Positions 46,248 through 58,838 of a stretch of DNA of 60,793 bases are shown here, in pieces; the stretch's first letter is position 1, and every line of letters starts with the position of its first letter. The DNA lies in the NCBI RefSeq assembly GCF_001591105.1, contig NZ_BCUD01000020.1:1-60793 (forward strand), written 5' to 3'. The DNA comes from Vibrio nereis NBRC 15637 (GTDB taxonomy: Bacteria; Pseudomonadota; Gammaproteobacteria; Enterobacterales; Vibrionaceae). A program made the position numbers and the translations under genes. The notes beneath the pieces are model-generated. The model had not been told where the DNA came from and ran no database searches. It saw nothing but the letters and a program-made list of their open reading frames with translations.

Positions 46248-47693
46248 TTACCGACGCCAAAAGGCAGGGAAGAACAGCACAATTAAGGTCAATATTTCTA
46301 GCCGTCCCATCAACATACCAATACTCAATATCCATTTGGCCGCATCGGGTAAAGGGGCAAAATTACCCGTTGGGCCGATGACCGAACCCATCCCCGGGCC
46401 GACATTCGCCACCGCCGTTATCGCACCCGAGATACTGGTGATCGGGTCGAGCCCCATGGCACTTAACGCCCCTGCGACTATGATAATGGTGATAAAAAAG
46501 GTCAGACCGAAGGCGACGATAGAGCGGACAATATCGTCATTAACCGGACGTCTATTGTAGCGCTGAACAAACACCCCAGATGGATGAATGAGTTTCATCA
46601 TCTGTTTGTTCAGTAACGTCATGGCGATTTGAAAACGGAAGATTTTTATTCCGCCCGAGGTCGAGCCTGAGCATGCGCCAGCCATCATCAAGAAAGCAAA
46701 CAGTGTGGTAGGCAGAGCGCCCCAGGCGGTAAAATCTTCTAAGCCGAAGCCAGTGGTGGTGACGACAGAAACAATATTGAACATAGAGACGCGTAACGCA
46801 TCCAGGATGCTGTAGCCGTCGCGAATCACCAACCACGCGGCGATAACGAGACTGGATCCAAGAAATAAGGCCGCAAACCCTCGCACTTGCGCATCTTCCA
46901 GCAACTCATCCAAGCGACGTTTACGCAGGGCTGAGACAAACAGCAAAAACGGCAAACCGCCCAAAAACATAAACAGCGTCGCAACCCAGTGAGCACCATG
47001 CGAAAAGTGATTCATTGAACCGTCAGAGGTAGAGTAGCCACCCGTCGAGAGAGTAGTAAACGAGTGGTTGATGGCGTCAAATAGATTCATTCCGGTCATC
47101 ATGTAGCCAATCAAGCACAGACCAGTCAGAACCAAGTAAACCGTCATGATGTTTTTGGCCACGGTTTTGGCTCTTGGGCTGCTTTTATCCGACCAATCGG
47201 ATGACTCAGTATGGAACAGCTTCATACCACCGACATTCAGCATCGGCAGTACGGCCACCGCCATCACAATAAAACCTATGCCTCCCAGCCATTGCAATAT
47301 GGAACGCCACAATAGGATGCTGGGTGCCATATCATCGAGGCCGCTCAGCACGGTTGACCCGGTGGTCGTGATCCCCGACATGGTTTCAAAATAGGCGTCA
47401 GTGAAACTGATGTGGTTAATGAACATGAAGGGGAGTGCGGCGAAGGTGCTGGCGATCGTCCACACCAAACTGGTGATGAGGAACATATCGCGCACACTTA
47501 ACTTAAACCTAGCTGTTCGACCAATGGTTAAACAGGCAAACGCGACGACATGCGTGATGATAACGGCTTGGCCAAACTCGATAAAACCGGCGCTACCGGT
47601 AAAAAAAGCGACCAGAGTTGGAACGTACATGAACAGGGCCAGTTTGGATAAAACTAGCCCGATCACAAACAGTACGGGACGGAAATTGACCAT
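46248..47693 (-). CDS. trkH: Trk/Ktr-type potassium uptake channel subunit TrkH
   Basis: A 481-residue inner-membrane protein with the four filter loops of the SKT superfamily: SGITTTGSTVL, TTLSTGGYSTSD, SVVTTTGFGLED and VANVGPGMGSV. Opens MVNFRPVLFVIGLVLSKLAL. Follows trkA by 10 nt, so the channel and its gating ring come from one operon. Vibrio often has more than one TrkH; this is the copy linked to trkA. Confidence 0.93.
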   Translation of the reverse strand: MVNFRPVLFVIGLVLSKLALFMYVPTLVAFFTGSAGFIEFGQAVIITHVVAFACLTIGRTARFKLSVRDMFLITSLVWTIASTFAALPFMFINHISFTDAYFETMSGITTTGSTVLSGLDDMAPSILLWRSILQWLGGIGFIVMAVAVLPMLNVGGMKLFHTESSDWSDKSSPRAKTVAKNIMTVYLVLTGLCLIGYMMTGMNLFDAINHSFTTLSTGGYSTSDGSMNHFSHGAHWVATLFMFLGGLPFLLFVSALRKRRLDELLEDAQVRGFAALFLGSSLVIAAWLVIRDGYSILDALRVSMFNIVSVVTTTGFGLEDFTAWGALPTTLFAFLMMAGACSGSTSGGIKIFRFQIAMTLLNKQMMKLIHPSGVFVQRYNRRPVNDDIVRSIVAFGLTFFITIIIVAGALSAMGLDPITSISGAITAVANVGPGMGSVIGPTGNFAPLPDAAKWILSIGMLMGRLEILTLIVLFFPAFWRR

Positions 47694-47703
47694 TACCGTG
47701 ACC

Positions 47704-49080
47704 TTATAGGAAGAATGGGCTCGGTTGGAATAGTGTTTCTACGTCGGGAACGTATTTCTTATCGACTAAGAACATGACGACATGGTCATCCTGTTCAATC
47801 ACGGTGCGGTCGTGGGCAATCAGAACTTCTTCGCCACGTACGATAGCACCAATGGTGGTACCCGGGGGCAGTTTAATGTCTCCGATCGCTCGGCCAACCA
47901 CTTTCGAGGTGGTTTCGTCGCCGTGAGCAATGGCTTCAATCGCTTCTGCAGCGCCTCGGCGTAGTGACGATACGTTAACGATATCGGCACGGCGCACGTG
48001 TGTCAGTAGAGCTGAAATGGTGGCCTGTTGAGGAGAGATCGCCACATCAATGACGCCACCTTGCACAAGGTCGACATAGGCACCACGTTGGATCAACACC
48101 ATCACCTTTTTCGCGCCCATGCGTTTTGCCAGCATCGCCGACATGATGTTGGTTTCATCTTCGTTGGTCAGTGCGATGAAGACGTCTACTTGGTCGATGT
48201 TCTCTTCGCTCAGCAGTTCCTGATCGGCTGCATCGCCACAGAATACGATGGTGTTCTCGAGTTCTTCAGACAGCTTCTCGGCGCGTTGGTAACCGCGTTC
48301 GATCAGTTTCACGCTGTAAGTTTGTTCCAAGCGCTTAGCCAGACTGGCACCGATATTACCCCCACCGACAATCATCACGCGGCGATACGGTTTTTCCAAC
48401 CGTTGCAGCTCACTCATGACCGAGCGAATATGGTTGCTTGCGGCGACGAAGAACACTTCATCATCGGCTTCGATAATGGTGGTGCCTTGTGGACGAATCG
48501 GTCGACCTTGACGAAAGATAGCTGCCACGCGGGTATCGATGTGCGGCATATGCTCGCGCAGGGTGGAAAGCGCATTACCCACCAGAGGACCGCCATAGTA
48601 GGCTTTTACTGCCACCAGGCTGACTTTCTGATCCGCGAAGCTGACGACCTGTAGCGCCCCCGGGTATTGGATAAGGCGTTCAATGTAGCTGGTCACTAGC
48701 TCTTCCGGTGCGATCAGGTGATCGACGGGCACTGCCCCTGATTGGAATAGGGCTTCTTTCTCGGCAAGGTACTGAGGCGAGCGAATACGCGCGATTCGAT
48801 TGGGCGTGTTAAACAAGGAAAACGCCACCTGACACGCAGCCATGTTGGTTTCGTCTGTGTTGGTTACAGCGACCAACATATCGGCATCTTGAGCACCCGC
48901 TTCTCGCAGCGCATCCGGATGACTGGCATGTCCGTGTACGACGCGCAAATCGTATTTGTCTTGCAGCTCTCGCAGTCTGTCATTATCTCGGTCAACGATG
49001 GTAATGTCGTTGTTTTCACCGACGAGGTTTTCTGCCAGAGTACCGCCTACCTGACCTGCGCCAAGAATGATGATTTTCAT
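47704..49080 (-). CDS. trkA: Trk system potassium transporter TrkA
   Basis: 458 residues from ATG 49080 ([20 protein letters not shown]); the frame continues 16 codons upstream. Cytoplasmic gating subunit with two RCK units, each an NAD-binding Rossmann half ([12 protein letters not shown] at about 7-18; [14 protein letters not shown] at about 238-251) plus an RCK-C part. It binds NAD/NADH and ATP in the family. Precedes trkH. Confidence 0.96.
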   Translation of the reverse strand: MKIIILGAGQVGGTLAENLVGENNDITIVDRDNDRLRELQDKYDLRVVHGHASHPDALREAGAQDADMLVAVTNTDETNMAACQVAFSLFNTPNRIARIRSPQYLAEKEALFQSGAVPVDHLIAPEELVTSYIERLIQYPGALQVVSFADQKVSLVAVKAYYGGPLVGNALSTLREHMPHIDTRVAAIFRQGRPIRPQGTTIIEADDEVFFVAASNHIRSVMSELQRLEKPYRRVMIVGGGNIGASLAKRLEQTYSVKLIERGYQRAEKLSEELENTIVFCGDAADQELLSEENIDQVDVFIALTNEDETNIMSAMLAKRMGAKKVMVLIQRGAYVDLVQGGVIDVAISPQQATISALLTHVRRADIVNVSSLRRGAAEAIEAIAHGDETTSKVVGRAIGDIKLPPGTTIGAIVRGEEVLIAHDRTVIEQDDHVVMFLVDKKYVPDVETLFQPSPFFL

Positions 49081-49106
49081 ACATTGTTCTCGTATAACTA
49101 ATAAAT

Positions 49107-49135
49107 CGGGCGGTGAAATCGCCTTCACCGCCCGT
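49107..49135 (-). other. Hairpin between rsmB and trkA
   Basis: CGGGCGGTGAA, loop, TTCACCGCCCG: perfect 11-bp stem just after the rsmB stop, followed on the minus strand by ATTTATT. A weak terminator or mRNA-stability stem. Confidence 0.6.
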
Positions 49136-49140
49136 CTAAA

Positions 49141-50421
49141 TTACGCGTTTTTCTTCAGAATGGCGTAGTAGAAGCCATCCATTCCCTCTTCACCTGGTAA
49201 AATCTGACGGCCTGGGTTTTCAGCGTCAGAGCCTTCTAACTGTGCATCTGTAGTGCGAGTAAGAAAAGCTTTTACCTGCTCTTTGTTCTCTTGAGGAGTA
49301 ATTGAGCATGTTGCGTACACCAGCGTACCGCCAGGTTTCAGCTGTTGCCACATCGCATCCAGAATCTCACTTTGCAATTCTGCGAGTGCCGCGATGTCTT
49401 CACCACGTCGCAGCCACTTGATGTCTGGGTGGCGACGAATAACGCCAGTTGCAGAGCATGGCGCATCAAGCAGAATGCGATCAAATTGCTCTCCTTGCCA
49501 CCAGTCTTGCGGATTACGGGCATCGCCGCAAATAACTTTTGCCTGAAGTTTTAGGCGCTCTAGGTTTTCGTGTACTCGTTTAAGACGTGTTTCATCACAA
49601 TCAATCGCAACGACGTCGCAGCCTTGAGTGCGCTCTAGAATGTGAGCAGTTTTACCCCCCGGCGCCGCACAGCAATCTAAAATTAGCTCGCCATCTTGGG
49701 GGGTTAGGTAATTGATCGACAGTTGCGCAGCGGCATCTTGAACACTTACCCAGCCTTTATCAAAGCCTGGTAACAGAGTAACGTCACACGGCGCTGCCAA
49801 TCTTAGAGCGTCATTAGCTTCGCTGTGAGCGGTGCTATCAATGTTTTCATTTTTGAGTAGCGTTTGGTATTCATCTCTAGTGTGGTGCTGGTGGTTCACG
49901 CGCAGCCACATTGGTGCTTTGTTGTTGTTGGCTTCTACAATGCTTTCCCATTGTTCTGGGTAGCTCGATTTAAGCAGCTTTAGCAGCCAGCTTGGGTGGC
50001 CGTATTTGCCCGCATCGTGGCTGACCGCCATCGCGTCCAGTTCTTCTTGGTTGCGTTGATAGTTACGCAGTACCGCGTTAATCAAACCACGCAGGCGAGG
50101 GCCTTTGAGCTCTTTAGTGCCTTCAACTGTTTCACCCACCGCGGCATGCGCGGGAATACGCATAAAGCTCAGCTGGTAGATGCCCACCAAGATCAAGTGG
50201 TGGAATACACGTTGTTTGCCTTTAAGCGGTTTATCCATCAGCTCATTGGCAATGGACTCTAAGCGAGGTAGGTAACGAAGTGCGCCAAAACAAATCTCTT
50301 GCAGCAGAGCATGGTCACGGGGTCTTACTTTTTGTTGAGCCGCAGGGAGTGCGCTTGAGAGGGAGTGACCTTTATCGACCACGAGGAATAGGACGTTAGC
50401 AGCAGCAGCACGAACATTCAT
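49141..50421 (-). CDS. rsmB: 16S rRNA (cytosine967-C5)-methyltransferase
   Basis: 426 residues. N-terminal NusB-like domain (about 1-140), then the SAM-dependent domain: [14 protein letters not shown] (about 250-263), catalytic Cys in [18 protein letters not shown], and the second Cys in [11 protein letters not shown]. Usual fmt-rsmB-trkA order. Confidence 0.96.
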   Translation of the reverse strand: MNVRAAAANVLFLVVDKGHSLSSALPAAQQKVRPRDHALLQEICFGALRYLPRLESIANELMDKPLKGKQRVFHHLILVGIYQLSFMRIPAHAAVGETVEGTKELKGPRLRGLINAVLRNYQRNQEELDAMAVSHDAGKYGHPSWLLKLLKSSYPEQWESIVEANNNKAPMWLRVNHQHHTRDEYQTLLKNENIDSTAHSEANDALRLAAPCDVTLLPGFDKGWVSVQDAAAQLSINYLTPQDGELILDCCAAPGGKTAHILERTQGCDVVAIDCDETRLKRVHENLERLKLQAKVICGDARNPQDWWQGEQFDRILLDAPCSATGVIRRHPDIKWLRRGEDIAALAELQSEILDAMWQQLKPGGTLVYATCSITPQENKEQVKAFLTRTTDAQLEGSDAENPGRQILPGEEGMDGFYYAILKKNA

Positions 50422-50475
50422 GATGAATACCTTAATGGAGCGAGACCATCTCTGATCTCGAAAAGTTCTTAATAG

Positions 50476-50506
50476 TGAGCCAAGCCCAGAACGTTGGCTT
50501 GGCTCA
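50476..50506 (-). other. Hairpin between fmt and rsmB
   Basis: TGAGCCAAGCC and GGCTTGGCTCA form a perfect 11-bp stem with a 9-nt loop, 11 nt after the fmt stop. No T run, so likely a stability or processing stem. Confidence 0.6.
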
Positions 50507-50517
50507 TGTTTCTCGGA

Positions 50518-51465
50518 TTAGCTTAATACGCTACCGACTTCAAACCAGTTGGCGCGAGCGTTCAGAATGTCCTGTACTGCCATCGCTTTTTTGCCTGGGA
50601 CTTGTAGCTGTTCTAGAACCAGTACGCCGTTGCCAGTCGCAACGTAGATACCCGTTTTGTCTGCTTGCAAGATAGTGCCTGCTGGTTTGTCGCTGGTTTG
50701 CTCGTCGATTCGACTCTGCCACACTTTGATGCTGTTTTCTAACGCTTCAAAGTGGCTCATCGGCCATGGGTTGAAGGCGCGAACACAACGTTCGATGTGC
50801 GCCGCGTCATCACTCCAGTTGATACGCGCTTCTTCTTTACTGAGTTTTTTCGCGTAGTTGGCTTGCTCGTCATCCTGTTTGACAGGGACAGCATCACCAT
50901 TAGCGATATCAGTGAGGCACTCGACCAAAGCTTGTGGGCCAAGTTCTGCCAGCTTCTCGTACATTGAGGCACTGGTGTCGGTCGCTTCAATCGGCAGAGT
51001 GGCGATTTTCAGCATGTCACCTGTGTCTAGGCCGACGTCCATCTGCATGATGGTTACACCCGCTTCTTTATCACCCGCCCAAATAGAGCGTTGGATCGGC
51101 GCGGCACCGCGCCAACGTGGCAGAATTGAGCCGTGTACGTTGATACAACCTAGTTTAGGGGTATCGAGCACCGCTTTTGGCAGTAGCATGCCGTAAGCAA
51201 CAACGACCATGATGTCCGCGTTTAGGTCCGCAAGCTCTTGTTTGGCTTCATCAGACTTAAAGTTCTCAGGCTGGTAAACAGGGACATTGTGCTCAACCGC
51301 GAGGTTTTTTACTGCGCTGGCGGTGAGTTTTTTACCACGACCCGCTGGGCGGTCAGGGTTAGTGTACACAGCAATAACATCGTGCTCCGAAGACAACAAC
51401 GCCGCCAAGTGACGGGCGGCGAAGTCCGGAGTACCTGCGAAAACGATTTTTAAAGGTTTGCTCAA
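50518..51465 (-). CDS. fmt: Methionyl-tRNA formyltransferase
   Basis: 315 residues from a TTG start at 51465 ([20 protein letters not shown]). AAGGAA lies upstream and the family begins there; the open frame offers another TTG five codons earlier. Contains the formyl-folate motif [22 protein letters not shown] and a C-terminal tRNA-binding domain. Follows def by 26 nt; the two act in one step of initiator-tRNA and protein processing. Confidence 0.96.
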   Translation of the reverse strand: MSKPLKIVFAGTPDFAARHLAALLSSEHDVIAVYTNPDRPAGRGKKLTASAVKNLAVEHNVPVYQPENFKSDEAKQELADLNADIMVVVAYGMLLPKAVLDTPKLGCINVHGSILPRWRGAAPIQRSIWAGDKEAGVTIMQMDVGLDTGDMLKIATLPIEATDTSASMYEKLAELGPQALVECLTDIANGDAVPVKQDDEQANYAKKLSKEEARINWSDDAAHIERCVRAFNPWPMSHFEALENSIKVWQSRIDEQTSDKPAGTILQADKTGIYVATGNGVLVLEQLQVPGKKAMAVQDILNARANWFEVGSVLS

Positions 51466-51491
51466 GGTACGTTCCTTCAATTAATTAGCAG

Positions 51492-52013
51492 TTAGGCTTG
51501 GCTGGCGTTCTTCTCGTTGAAACGTTTAATTTTAGCCAGCTTGTCTTGAATACGCTTACGTTTCAAAGGTGAAAGGTAGTCAACAAACAGTTTGCCTTCT
51601 AGGTGATCCAATTCATGTTGAACACAGATCGCCAGTAGGTCGTCTGCTTCAAATGTGAACTCTTCACCATCACGGTTGAGCGCTTTCACAGACACTTCTG
51701 CGGCACGTGGAACCAGTGCGCGTGCACCTGGTACAGACAGACAGCCTTCTTCAATGCCATCTTCGCCACGTTTTTCGGTGATTTCTGGGTTGATCAGCAC
51801 CATAGGCTGGTCACGTGTTTCAGAAATATCGATAACAACAATACGCTGGTGGAAATCTACCTGGGTCGCAGCCAGGCCAATACCTTCTTCGTCGTACATG
51901 GTTTCAATCATGTCATCAACGAATTTTTGAATCTCAGGCGTCACCTCTTCGACAGGCTTAGCGACTGTGCGAAGACGATCATCTGGGAATGTTAGAACTT
52001 GTAATACAGACAT
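51492..52013 (-). CDS. def: Peptide deformylase
   Basis: 173 residues from ATG 52013 ([20 protein letters not shown]); the open frame continues 21 codons upstream, but the conserved start is here. Metal motifs: [19 protein letters not shown] (Cys ligand) and QHELDHLEG (HExxH). First gene of the def-fmt-rsmB-trkA-trkH operon and divergent from the LysM gene. Confidence 0.97.
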   Translation of the reverse strand: MSVLQVLTFPDDRLRTVAKPVEEVTPEIQKFVDDMIETMYDEEGIGLAATQVDFHQRIVVIDISETRDQPMVLINPEITEKRGEDGIEEGCLSVPGARALVPRAAEVSVKALNRDGEEFTFEADDLLAICVQHELDHLEGKLFVDYLSPLKRKRIQDKLAKIKRFNEKNASQA

Positions 52014-52108
52014 ATACACTCGAAATGTTGAACTGTGCCGAATCAGGATAAACCTCGTTGGCTCAATTCTAGACATTTTATGGCCTAAATGACAGCATCA
52101 TTGCGTTT

Positions 52109-52135
52109 TTGACGCGTTTCTAAAGAGTTTATACG
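52109..52135 (+). promoter_or_regulatory. Candidate promoter of the LysM gene
   Basis: TTGACG, short 15-bp spacer, TATACG. The -35 is good but the spacer is short, so this is tentative. Confidence 0.35.
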
Positions 52136-52177
52136 AACAGCAACTCTGTTCTTTTATTTGTTATCAGGATGATCGTT

Positions 52178-53218
52178 ATGCCACGTCACTTAGGGTTCTC
52201 TATCGGTGCGTTATTGTCTTTAAGTCTTGCCTTTCCCTCTTTTGCTGAAGAAGAACCACTGACAGTAAAAAAGGATGCACCCACGACTTACACTGTTGTT
52301 AAAGGTGATACGTTATGGGATATCTCCGCCATGTATTTGGATAGCCCTTGGCTTTGGCCGAGACTCTGGCAGGTAAACCCAGAAATTGATAACCCACACC
52401 TTATTTACCCGGGTGACAGGCTCAGCCTTATATGGCGCAATGGACATCCGGTGCTGAGCTTAAAACCTATGATGAAGCTGAGCCCGAAAGTGCGTGTGTT
52501 AGAAAAAGAAGCGTTATCGACCGTCAACGAGGGTTTGGTTCTTCCTTACATTGAATCGGATCGTTTATTGAGTGAGTCCGACATTGCGGTGAGCCCGCGG
52601 GTGCTTGGCTCAAGCGACGGTAAAACCTTCCTCTCCAACCAAGGTTTGCTGTACATCACAGGCGAGCATAAAGTGAAGTCGTGGACGATTTACCGCCCAC
52701 TAAAAAAGTACACTCGAGATGATCATCAAATGGTCGTGTTGAAACAGATTGCGACGGCTGAGCTTGCTGAAACCAAGTCTGAGTTCAGTGGTTTGAGTGT
52801 GGTGACACAAACACAAGAAATCTTGGTGGATGATATTGCGCTGCCTGAAGTCGATATGGACCTTAGCGCGTTGTCCACGACCTTTTATCCAGCCCCATCC
52901 CCACAGGAAAGTGTGGCCAATATCCTCGGTTCTATCGAAGGCAGTCAGTTTGTTGGTCAAAATCAGGTTGTCGTGATTGACCGCGGGGCCGTTGACCAGT
53001 TGCGTCAGGGTTCGATGTTTGAGCTGTACAAGCAAGGTGTCTCTGTCGACATTGAGGGTGCTGAAAGTGATGAGACGTATTTGCCTGATACGCGCATCGG
53101 TCACCTGATGGTTATTCGTCCTTACGCGCACTTTAGTTTGGCTTTGGTGACTGAGAGTTCGGAACCCGTCAGTCAGAAGACATTGCTGAAATCACCTTTG
53201 GTTAATATGGCTCAATGA
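52178..53218 (+). CDS. LysM peptidoglycan-binding-domain protein
   Basis: 346 residues from ATG 52178, with a signal peptide (MPRHLGFSIGALLSLSLAFPSFA, about residue 23); ATCAGGA lies upstream. An earlier in-frame ATG exists at 52169. One LysM domain (about 39-85: YTVVKGDTLWDISAMYLDSP) followed by a conserved region of unknown role. Exported, probably cell-wall-associated. Its stop overlaps dprA by 4 nt, so it is translated together with it, the usual order in Vibrio. Confidence 0.88.
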   Translation: MPRHLGFSIGALLSLSLAFPSFAEEEPLTVKKDAPTTYTVVKGDTLWDISAMYLDSPWLWPRLWQVNPEIDNPHLIYPGDRLSLIWRNGHPVLSLKPMMKLSPKVRVLEKEALSTVNEGLVLPYIESDRLLSESDIAVSPRVLGSSDGKTFLSNQGLLYITGEHKVKSWTIYRPLKKYTRDDHQMVVLKQIATAELAETKSEFSGLSVVTQTQEILVDDIALPEVDMDLSALSTTFYPAPSPQESVANILGSIEGSQFVGQNQVVVIDRGAVDQLRQGSMFELYKQGVSVDIEGAESDETYLPDTRIGHLMVIRPYAHFSLALVTESSEPVSQKTLLKSPLVNMAQ

Positions 53219-54330
53219 GCGACGCAGAGCTATCGGCTTGGCTGGCGCTCTACTTTACGCCTAGGATTGGGCCGAAGACATTTAATAAGCTGATTGCGAT
53301 TGATACTCCCCGTGCATTAATCGAGTCAGCACCTGACACATTGCGTTCGGTCGGTTTTACCGATGCACAGATCCAATATTTACAGCAAAGTGCCCCTCGG
53401 GATGTGGACGCGTGTCTTGAGTGGCGCGCGGCATCCGACTTACGTCATATCGTTACCCTTGAGAGTGATAACTACCCCGCTTTACTGAAACAGACAGGCA
53501 GTGCCCCTGCGGTTTTGTTCATTGAAGGCGATGTGGATTGCCTTGCACGGCAGCAACTGGCGATCGTTGGGAGCCGCAACGCAAGTATTGATGGGCTCAA
53601 CTCGGCCCGCAGCTTTGCCAAAGAGTTAGTCGCTCACGATTTAGTGATCACGAGTGGTTTAGCTCTGGGGGTGGATGGCTATGCGCACGATGGCGCACTG
53701 AAAGGCGGCGGTCAAACCATTGCCGTGCTTGGCTGTGGTTTAAACACGATTTATCCCGCACGTCACCGATCCCTAGCAAAACGAATCATTGAAAGTGGTG
53801 CTCTTGTTTCTGAGTTTCACCCGACGGCGAAACCTAAAGCCGACCATTTCCCTAGACGTAACCGAATCATCAGTGGCCTCTCTGCGGGCGTGTTAGTGGT
53901 TGAGGCGGCAGAGAAGAGCGGCTCACTCATTACGGCTCGTTATGCCGCAGAACAAGGCAGAGACGTATTTGCCATTCCCAGCTCAATTCATCAAGCCAGT
54001 GGACGTGGTTGTAACTTGTTGATTAAACAAGGAGCCTGCCTTGTTCAGCAAACCTCAGATATTTTGGATGAAATAGATGTTCTGATTCGTTGGTCTGATC
54101 TTAATAGGCCTCAGCAACAAGGCGATCTTTTTGAACAAATTGATAGTAAAGAAGGATTGCCATTTCCTTTGCTGTTAGCTAACGTAGGAAATGAGGCTAC
54201 ACCAGTTGATATTCTGGCAAACAGGACCAATATACCTGTGCAGGAAGTCATGATGCAGCTCTTGGAGCTTGAGCTTTCAGGGCATGTTGTTGCAGTTTCA
54301 GGTGGCTATATTCGAAAGGGGAGGGGCTAG
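53215..54330 (+). CDS. dprA: DNA processing protein DprA
   Basis: 371 residues. Loads RecA on incoming single-stranded DNA in natural transformation. Rossmann-like core: [66 protein letters not shown]-terminal winged helix (about 310-371). Opens inside the LysM gene stop (ATGA). Together with comM it marks a competence-capable organism. Confidence 0.96.
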   Translation: MSDAELSAWLALYFTPRIGPKTFNKLIAIDTPRALIESAPDTLRSVGFTDAQIQYLQQSAPRDVDACLEWRAASDLRHIVTLESDNYPALLKQTGSAPAVLFIEGDVDCLARQQLAIVGSRNASIDGLNSARSFAKELVAHDLVITSGLALGVDGYAHDGALKGGGQTIAVLGCGLNTIYPARHRSLAKRIIESGALVSEFHPTAKPKADHFPRRNRIISGLSAGVLVVEAAEKSGSLITARYAAEQGRDVFAIPSSIHQASGRGCNLLIKQGACLVQQTSDILDEIDVLIRWSDLNRPQQQGDLFEQIDSKEGLPFPLLLANVGNEATPVDILANRTNIPVQEVMMQLLELELSGHVVAVSGGYIRKGRG

Positions 54331-54332
54331 CT

Positions 54333-54812
54333 ATGATGATGGATATTTTAATGTATCTGTTCGAGACTTACATCCATAGCGATGCAGAGTTACAGGTCAA
54401 TCAAGATGAGCTAGAAGAAGAGCTTCTTCGTGCTGGTTTTCAGCAAAAAGACATCTACAAGGCCCTTGTCTGGCTGGAAGAGTTAGCAGCATTGCAGCAA
54501 AGCGAGGCTCATTCCGCGATTTCGGTATGTAGTGCATCTACCTCGACCCGAATTTACACCGCGAAAGAGTGTGAACGCTTAAGCCTGGAATGCCGTGGTT
54601 TTCTGACTTTTCTAGAGCAGGTCAACGTGCTGACAACCGAAACTCGTGAGATGGTGATTGACCGTATCATGGGGCTCGAAACAGATGATTTCGAACTGGA
54701 TGATTTGAAATGGATTGTGCTTATGGTGCTATTTAATGTACCAGGCAATGAAAACGCTTATACGCTAATGGAAGAGTTGCTGTATACCAAAGAACAAGGT
54801 GTTCTCCATTAA
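54333..54812 (+). CDS. smg: Smg family protein (DUF494)
   Basis: 159 residues (or 158 if the second ATG is used), with GGGGAGGGGC upstream. Matches E. coli Smg ([14 protein letters not shown]). Acidic helical protein of unknown role, usually next to dprA. It starts 2 nt after the dprA stop. Confidence 0.92.
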   Translation: MMMDILMYLFETYIHSDAELQVNQDELEEELLRAGFQQKDIYKALVWLEELAALQQSEAHSAISVCSASTSTRIYTAKECERLSLECRGFLTFLEQVNVLTTETREMVIDRIMGLETDDFELDDLKWIVLMVLFNVPGNENAYTLMEELLYTKEQGVLH

Positions 54813-54830
54813 TTCACTTTCATACCTTTT

Positions 54831-55412
54831 ATGAGCAGTAAGATCGATCACCAGCTATTTTCCGCACATGAGCACGCTTTGGAACACCAAGCGTGCCCTA
54901 AGTGCTCCTCTGAAGGTCGTCAGGGTGAACTTCAGCTTCGTCACGGGAAACACGGCCCTTTTCTCGGTTGTAACCTGTATCCTGATTGCGACTTTATCAA
55001 ACCGCTGCATCAAAATGATGGTCATATTGTCAAAGAGTTAGGCGTTCCTTGTCCTGAATGTGCCAGCGAACTGGTCCTTCGTCAGGGGCGTTATGGCATG
55101 TTTATCGGGTGCAGCAATTACCCGCAATGCCATCATATTGAATCCTTCGACGCGCATGATGATAAGGAAGACGTTAAGTTTGAATGCCCTGAGTGTGACA
55201 AAGGGCACTTGGTCGAGCGTAAGACCCGGTTTGGTAAAGTGTTTTATGCGTGCGATAACTACCCGAAGTGTAAGTTTGCGGTGAATCAGCCCCCCGTAGT
55301 TGGTAAGTGTGAAAAATGTGGCTTTCCGCTGTTGGTAGAAAAGAAATTGGTCAGTGGCAGTAAAACGCAGTGTGCGGATAGAAAGTGTCACCATACCCAA
55401 TCAGAATCATAA
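54831..55412 (+). CDS. Topoisomerase C4-type zinc-ribbon protein
   Basis: 193 residues with four Cys4 zinc ribbons: CPKCSSEGRQGELQL/CNLYPDC, CPECASELVLRQGR/CSNYPQC, CPECDKGHLVERKT/CDNYPKC, and a last CEKCG/CADRKC. This is the C-terminal DNA-binding unit of topoisomerase I as a stand-alone protein (YrdD type). Function unknown, probably DNA or RNA binding. Ends the dprA-smg run. Confidence 0.92.
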   Translation: MSSKIDHQLFSAHEHALEHQACPKCSSEGRQGELQLRHGKHGPFLGCNLYPDCDFIKPLHQNDGHIVKELGVPCPECASELVLRQGRYGMFIGCSNYPQCHHIESFDAHDDKEDVKFECPECDKGHLVERKTRFGKVFYACDNYPKCKFAVNQPPVVGKCEKCGFPLLVEKKLVSGSKTQCADRKCHHTQSES

Positions 55413-55414
55413 AT

Positions 55415-55441
55415 AAAAACGGCGCCTTGAGCGCCGTTTTT
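55415..55441. terminator. Bidirectional terminator between the zinc-ribbon gene and purK
   Basis: AAAAACGGCGC, 5-nt loop, GCGCCGTTTTT: a perfect 11-bp stem. Confidence 0.9.
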
Positions 55442-55449
55442 GATGTGGA

Positions 55450-56589
55450 TTACTTATTCGCGGAGAAGTTTTCAGCAAACTCATGCACCGCGGGGAAAGC
55501 CGTCCTGTCCAACACGGTTGCGAGTGCACACAACCTTCTTTGCAGCTCCCCAGAGTAATCACCACAGACATTAATGTGGCCCATTTTACGCCCTTGTCGC
55601 TTTTCTTTGCCGTACCAGTGAACGTGGCAACCTTCCATTTCTAAAACGGCTGGTGGTAACGTGTCTTCACCTAAGATGTTGATCATCGAGGTTTCACGCA
55701 CCAGTTTTGTGCTGCCAAGTGGCATCCCACACACTGCGCGCAAATGGTTCTCAAACTGGCAAGTCTCCGCGCCTTGTTGGGTCCAGTGACCGGAGTTATG
55801 AACGCGTGGCGCAATTTCATTGACCAAGAGCGTGCCATCAACATCGAAAAACTCTAGAGACAATACGCCCACATAATTCAGAGTATTCGCCACGGCTGCA
55901 AACATCTCTTTGGCTTGGGCTTGCAGGGCTAGGTCAGAGATCGCAGTCGATAAGCTCAAGACGCCATCGGTATGAACGTTTTCCGCTAAAGGGTATACCG
56001 CGACAGAGCCATCTTTGCCACGTGCGCCGACAAGAGACACTTCGCGACCAAATGGTACAAACTCTTCTGCGACAATAGCTTGGTTGTCGGTTGCGGCAAT
56101 GCACTCCGCCATTTCGGCCCAGATCGCATCGGCTTGACTTGCGTTCTTTAAGCGCCATTGGCCTTTGCCGTCATACCCACCCAGTGCACTTTTCAGTACC
56201 AGCGGAATGCCAACGTGTTCAATGGCAAGGTCAAAGTCTTCGCGAGTTTTAATCACGTAGTATTTGGCGTTGCGTACGCCAGCATCGTCGAGTAAGGCTT
56301 TTTCGATACGACGGTCACCACCGGCTTTAATCGCTTGTGCAGAAGGGAGAAATTTTCCACTCTGTTGGCAGGTTTCAAGGATATCGTGTGGAATATGCTC
56401 AAACTCTGCCGTAATCACGTCTGCGTTAGCTATCGCGTTACCCAGTCCTTTTCCAATCACGGTTTGAGTCAAAGGGTGAACAATGTTTTCGCTGCCGACA
56501 TCGTACGCTGAAATATCAATATTCAGTGGAGCACCAGCAAGCGACATCATTCGAGCCAGTTGGCCGGCACCTAACACTAGTACGTGCAT
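55450..56589 (-). CDS. purK: N5-carboxyaminoimidazole ribonucleotide synthase
   Basis: 379 residues, ATP-grasp ligase of purine synthesis that makes N5-CAIR from AIR, bicarbonate and ATP. Opens [20 protein letters not shown], with [14 protein letters not shown] (ATP site) and [27 protein letters not shown] (metal site). It begins 4 nt after purE. Regulated with purE by the PurR box upstream. Confidence 0.97.
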   Translation of the reverse strand: MHVLVLGAGQLARMMSLAGAPLNIDISAYDVGSENIVHPLTQTVIGKGLGNAIANADVITAEFEHIPHDILETCQQSGKFLPSAQAIKAGGDRRIEKALLDDAGVRNAKYYVIKTREDFDLAIEHVGIPLVLKSALGGYDGKGQWRLKNASQADAIWAEMAECIAATDNQAIVAEEFVPFGREVSLVGARGKDGSVAVYPLAENVHTDGVLSLSTAISDLALQAQAKEMFAAVANTLNYVGVLSLEFFDVDGTLLVNEIAPRVHNSGHWTQQGAETCQFENHLRAVCGMPLGSTKLVRETSMINILGEDTLPPAVLEMEGCHVHWYGKEKRQGRKMGHINVCGDYSGELQRRLCALATVLDRTAFPAVHEFAENFSANK

Positions 56590-56593
56590 GGAA

Positions 56594-57079
56594 TTAGTCC
56601 TCTGCTGGGTTTGGATTCGCTAGAACAGTTTCTGTCTGCTCGTTGCGGAATGCTTCGACTTTACTCATGACTTCTTCATCGTGCGTCCCGATGATTTGCG
56701 CTGCGAGAATACCCGCGTTTGCGGCGCCCGCTTCGCCAATCGCCAGCGTGCCGACAGCAATGCCTTTTGGCATTTGTACGATAGATAACAGTGAATCCAT
56801 ACCTTTTAGAGCGCGCGACTGAACGGGTACGCCCAGCACGGGTAAGCTAGTAAACGCCGCCGCCATACCTGGTAAGTGGGCTGCACCGCCCGCACCCGCA
56901 ATGATCACTTTTAGTCCGCGTTCTTTGGCGCTGTTTGCGTAATCAGCCAGTAGCTGAGGAGTACGGTGAGCGGAGACCACTTTTGTTTCATACTCTACAC
57001 CAAACTTGTCGAGCATCTCTGCTGCAAGTTTCATGGTTGGCCAATCCGATTTTGAACCCATGATGATACCGACTTTCAT
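56594..57079 (-). CDS. purE: N5-carboxyaminoimidazole ribonucleotide mutase
   Basis: 161 residues, mutase that turns N5-CAIR into [14 protein letters not shown] (about 7-16), SAHRTPQ and [13 protein letters not shown] mark the active site. Start ATG 57079. First gene of purEK. Confidence 0.97.
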   Translation of the reverse strand: MKVGIIMGSKSDWPTMKLAAEMLDKFGVEYETKVVSAHRTPQLLADYANSAKERGLKVIIAGAGGAAHLPGMAAAFTSLPVLGVPVQSRALKGMDSLLSIVQMPKGIAVGTLAIGEAGAANAGILAAQIIGTHDEEVMSKVEAFRNEQTETVLANPNPAED

Positions 57080-57129
57080 CTCAAACTCCTTAAACGCTGC
57101 ACTAAATAGGTGAGGATCATTTTGTGCGC

Positions 57130-57157
57130 ATTATACGGGGTTTTTTATCTGAAGCAA
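57130..57157 (-). promoter_or_regulatory. Promoter of purEK
   Basis: On the minus strand TTGCTT (57152-57157), 16-bp spacer, TATAAT (57130-57135). The -35 overlaps the PurR box, so bound PurR would block polymerase. Confidence 0.8.
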
Positions 57158-57167
57158 ACGTTTGCGC
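57152..57167. promoter_or_regulatory. PurR operator
   Basis: AAGCAAACGTTTGCGC matches the PurR consensus ACGCAAACGTTTGCGT at 14 of 16 positions, with a perfect GCAAACGTTTGC core. It overlaps the purEK -35. Confidence 0.88.
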
Positions 57168-57276
57168 GGTGTTTGAAGTACCAAGGTGATTATCTTAAAA
57201 GAAATAGCTTTAGTCAGCTTTCCGTATTCTTTGTACACTTGGCAAGAGAAAGAAAAAATTCAATAGGAAGTGTGTC

Positions 57277-58763
<1,487 letters not shown>

Positions 58764-58790
58764 AGCTTTTCTCCTTATATAGATAGTGAT

Positions 58791-58825
58791 AGGGTCATTG
58801 CTTAGGCATTGACCCTTTATTTTTC
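58791..58825 (+). terminator. Terminator between hemF and aroE
   Basis: AGGGTCA, 12-nt loop, TGACCCTTTATTTTT. Confidence 0.75.
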
Positions 58826-58838
58826 TGTAGGTAAGGAT

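Noticed and set aside
48028..48654. 208-codon open frame on the plus strand within trkA
   Set aside because: Shadow of the well-supported trkA; no family resemblance.
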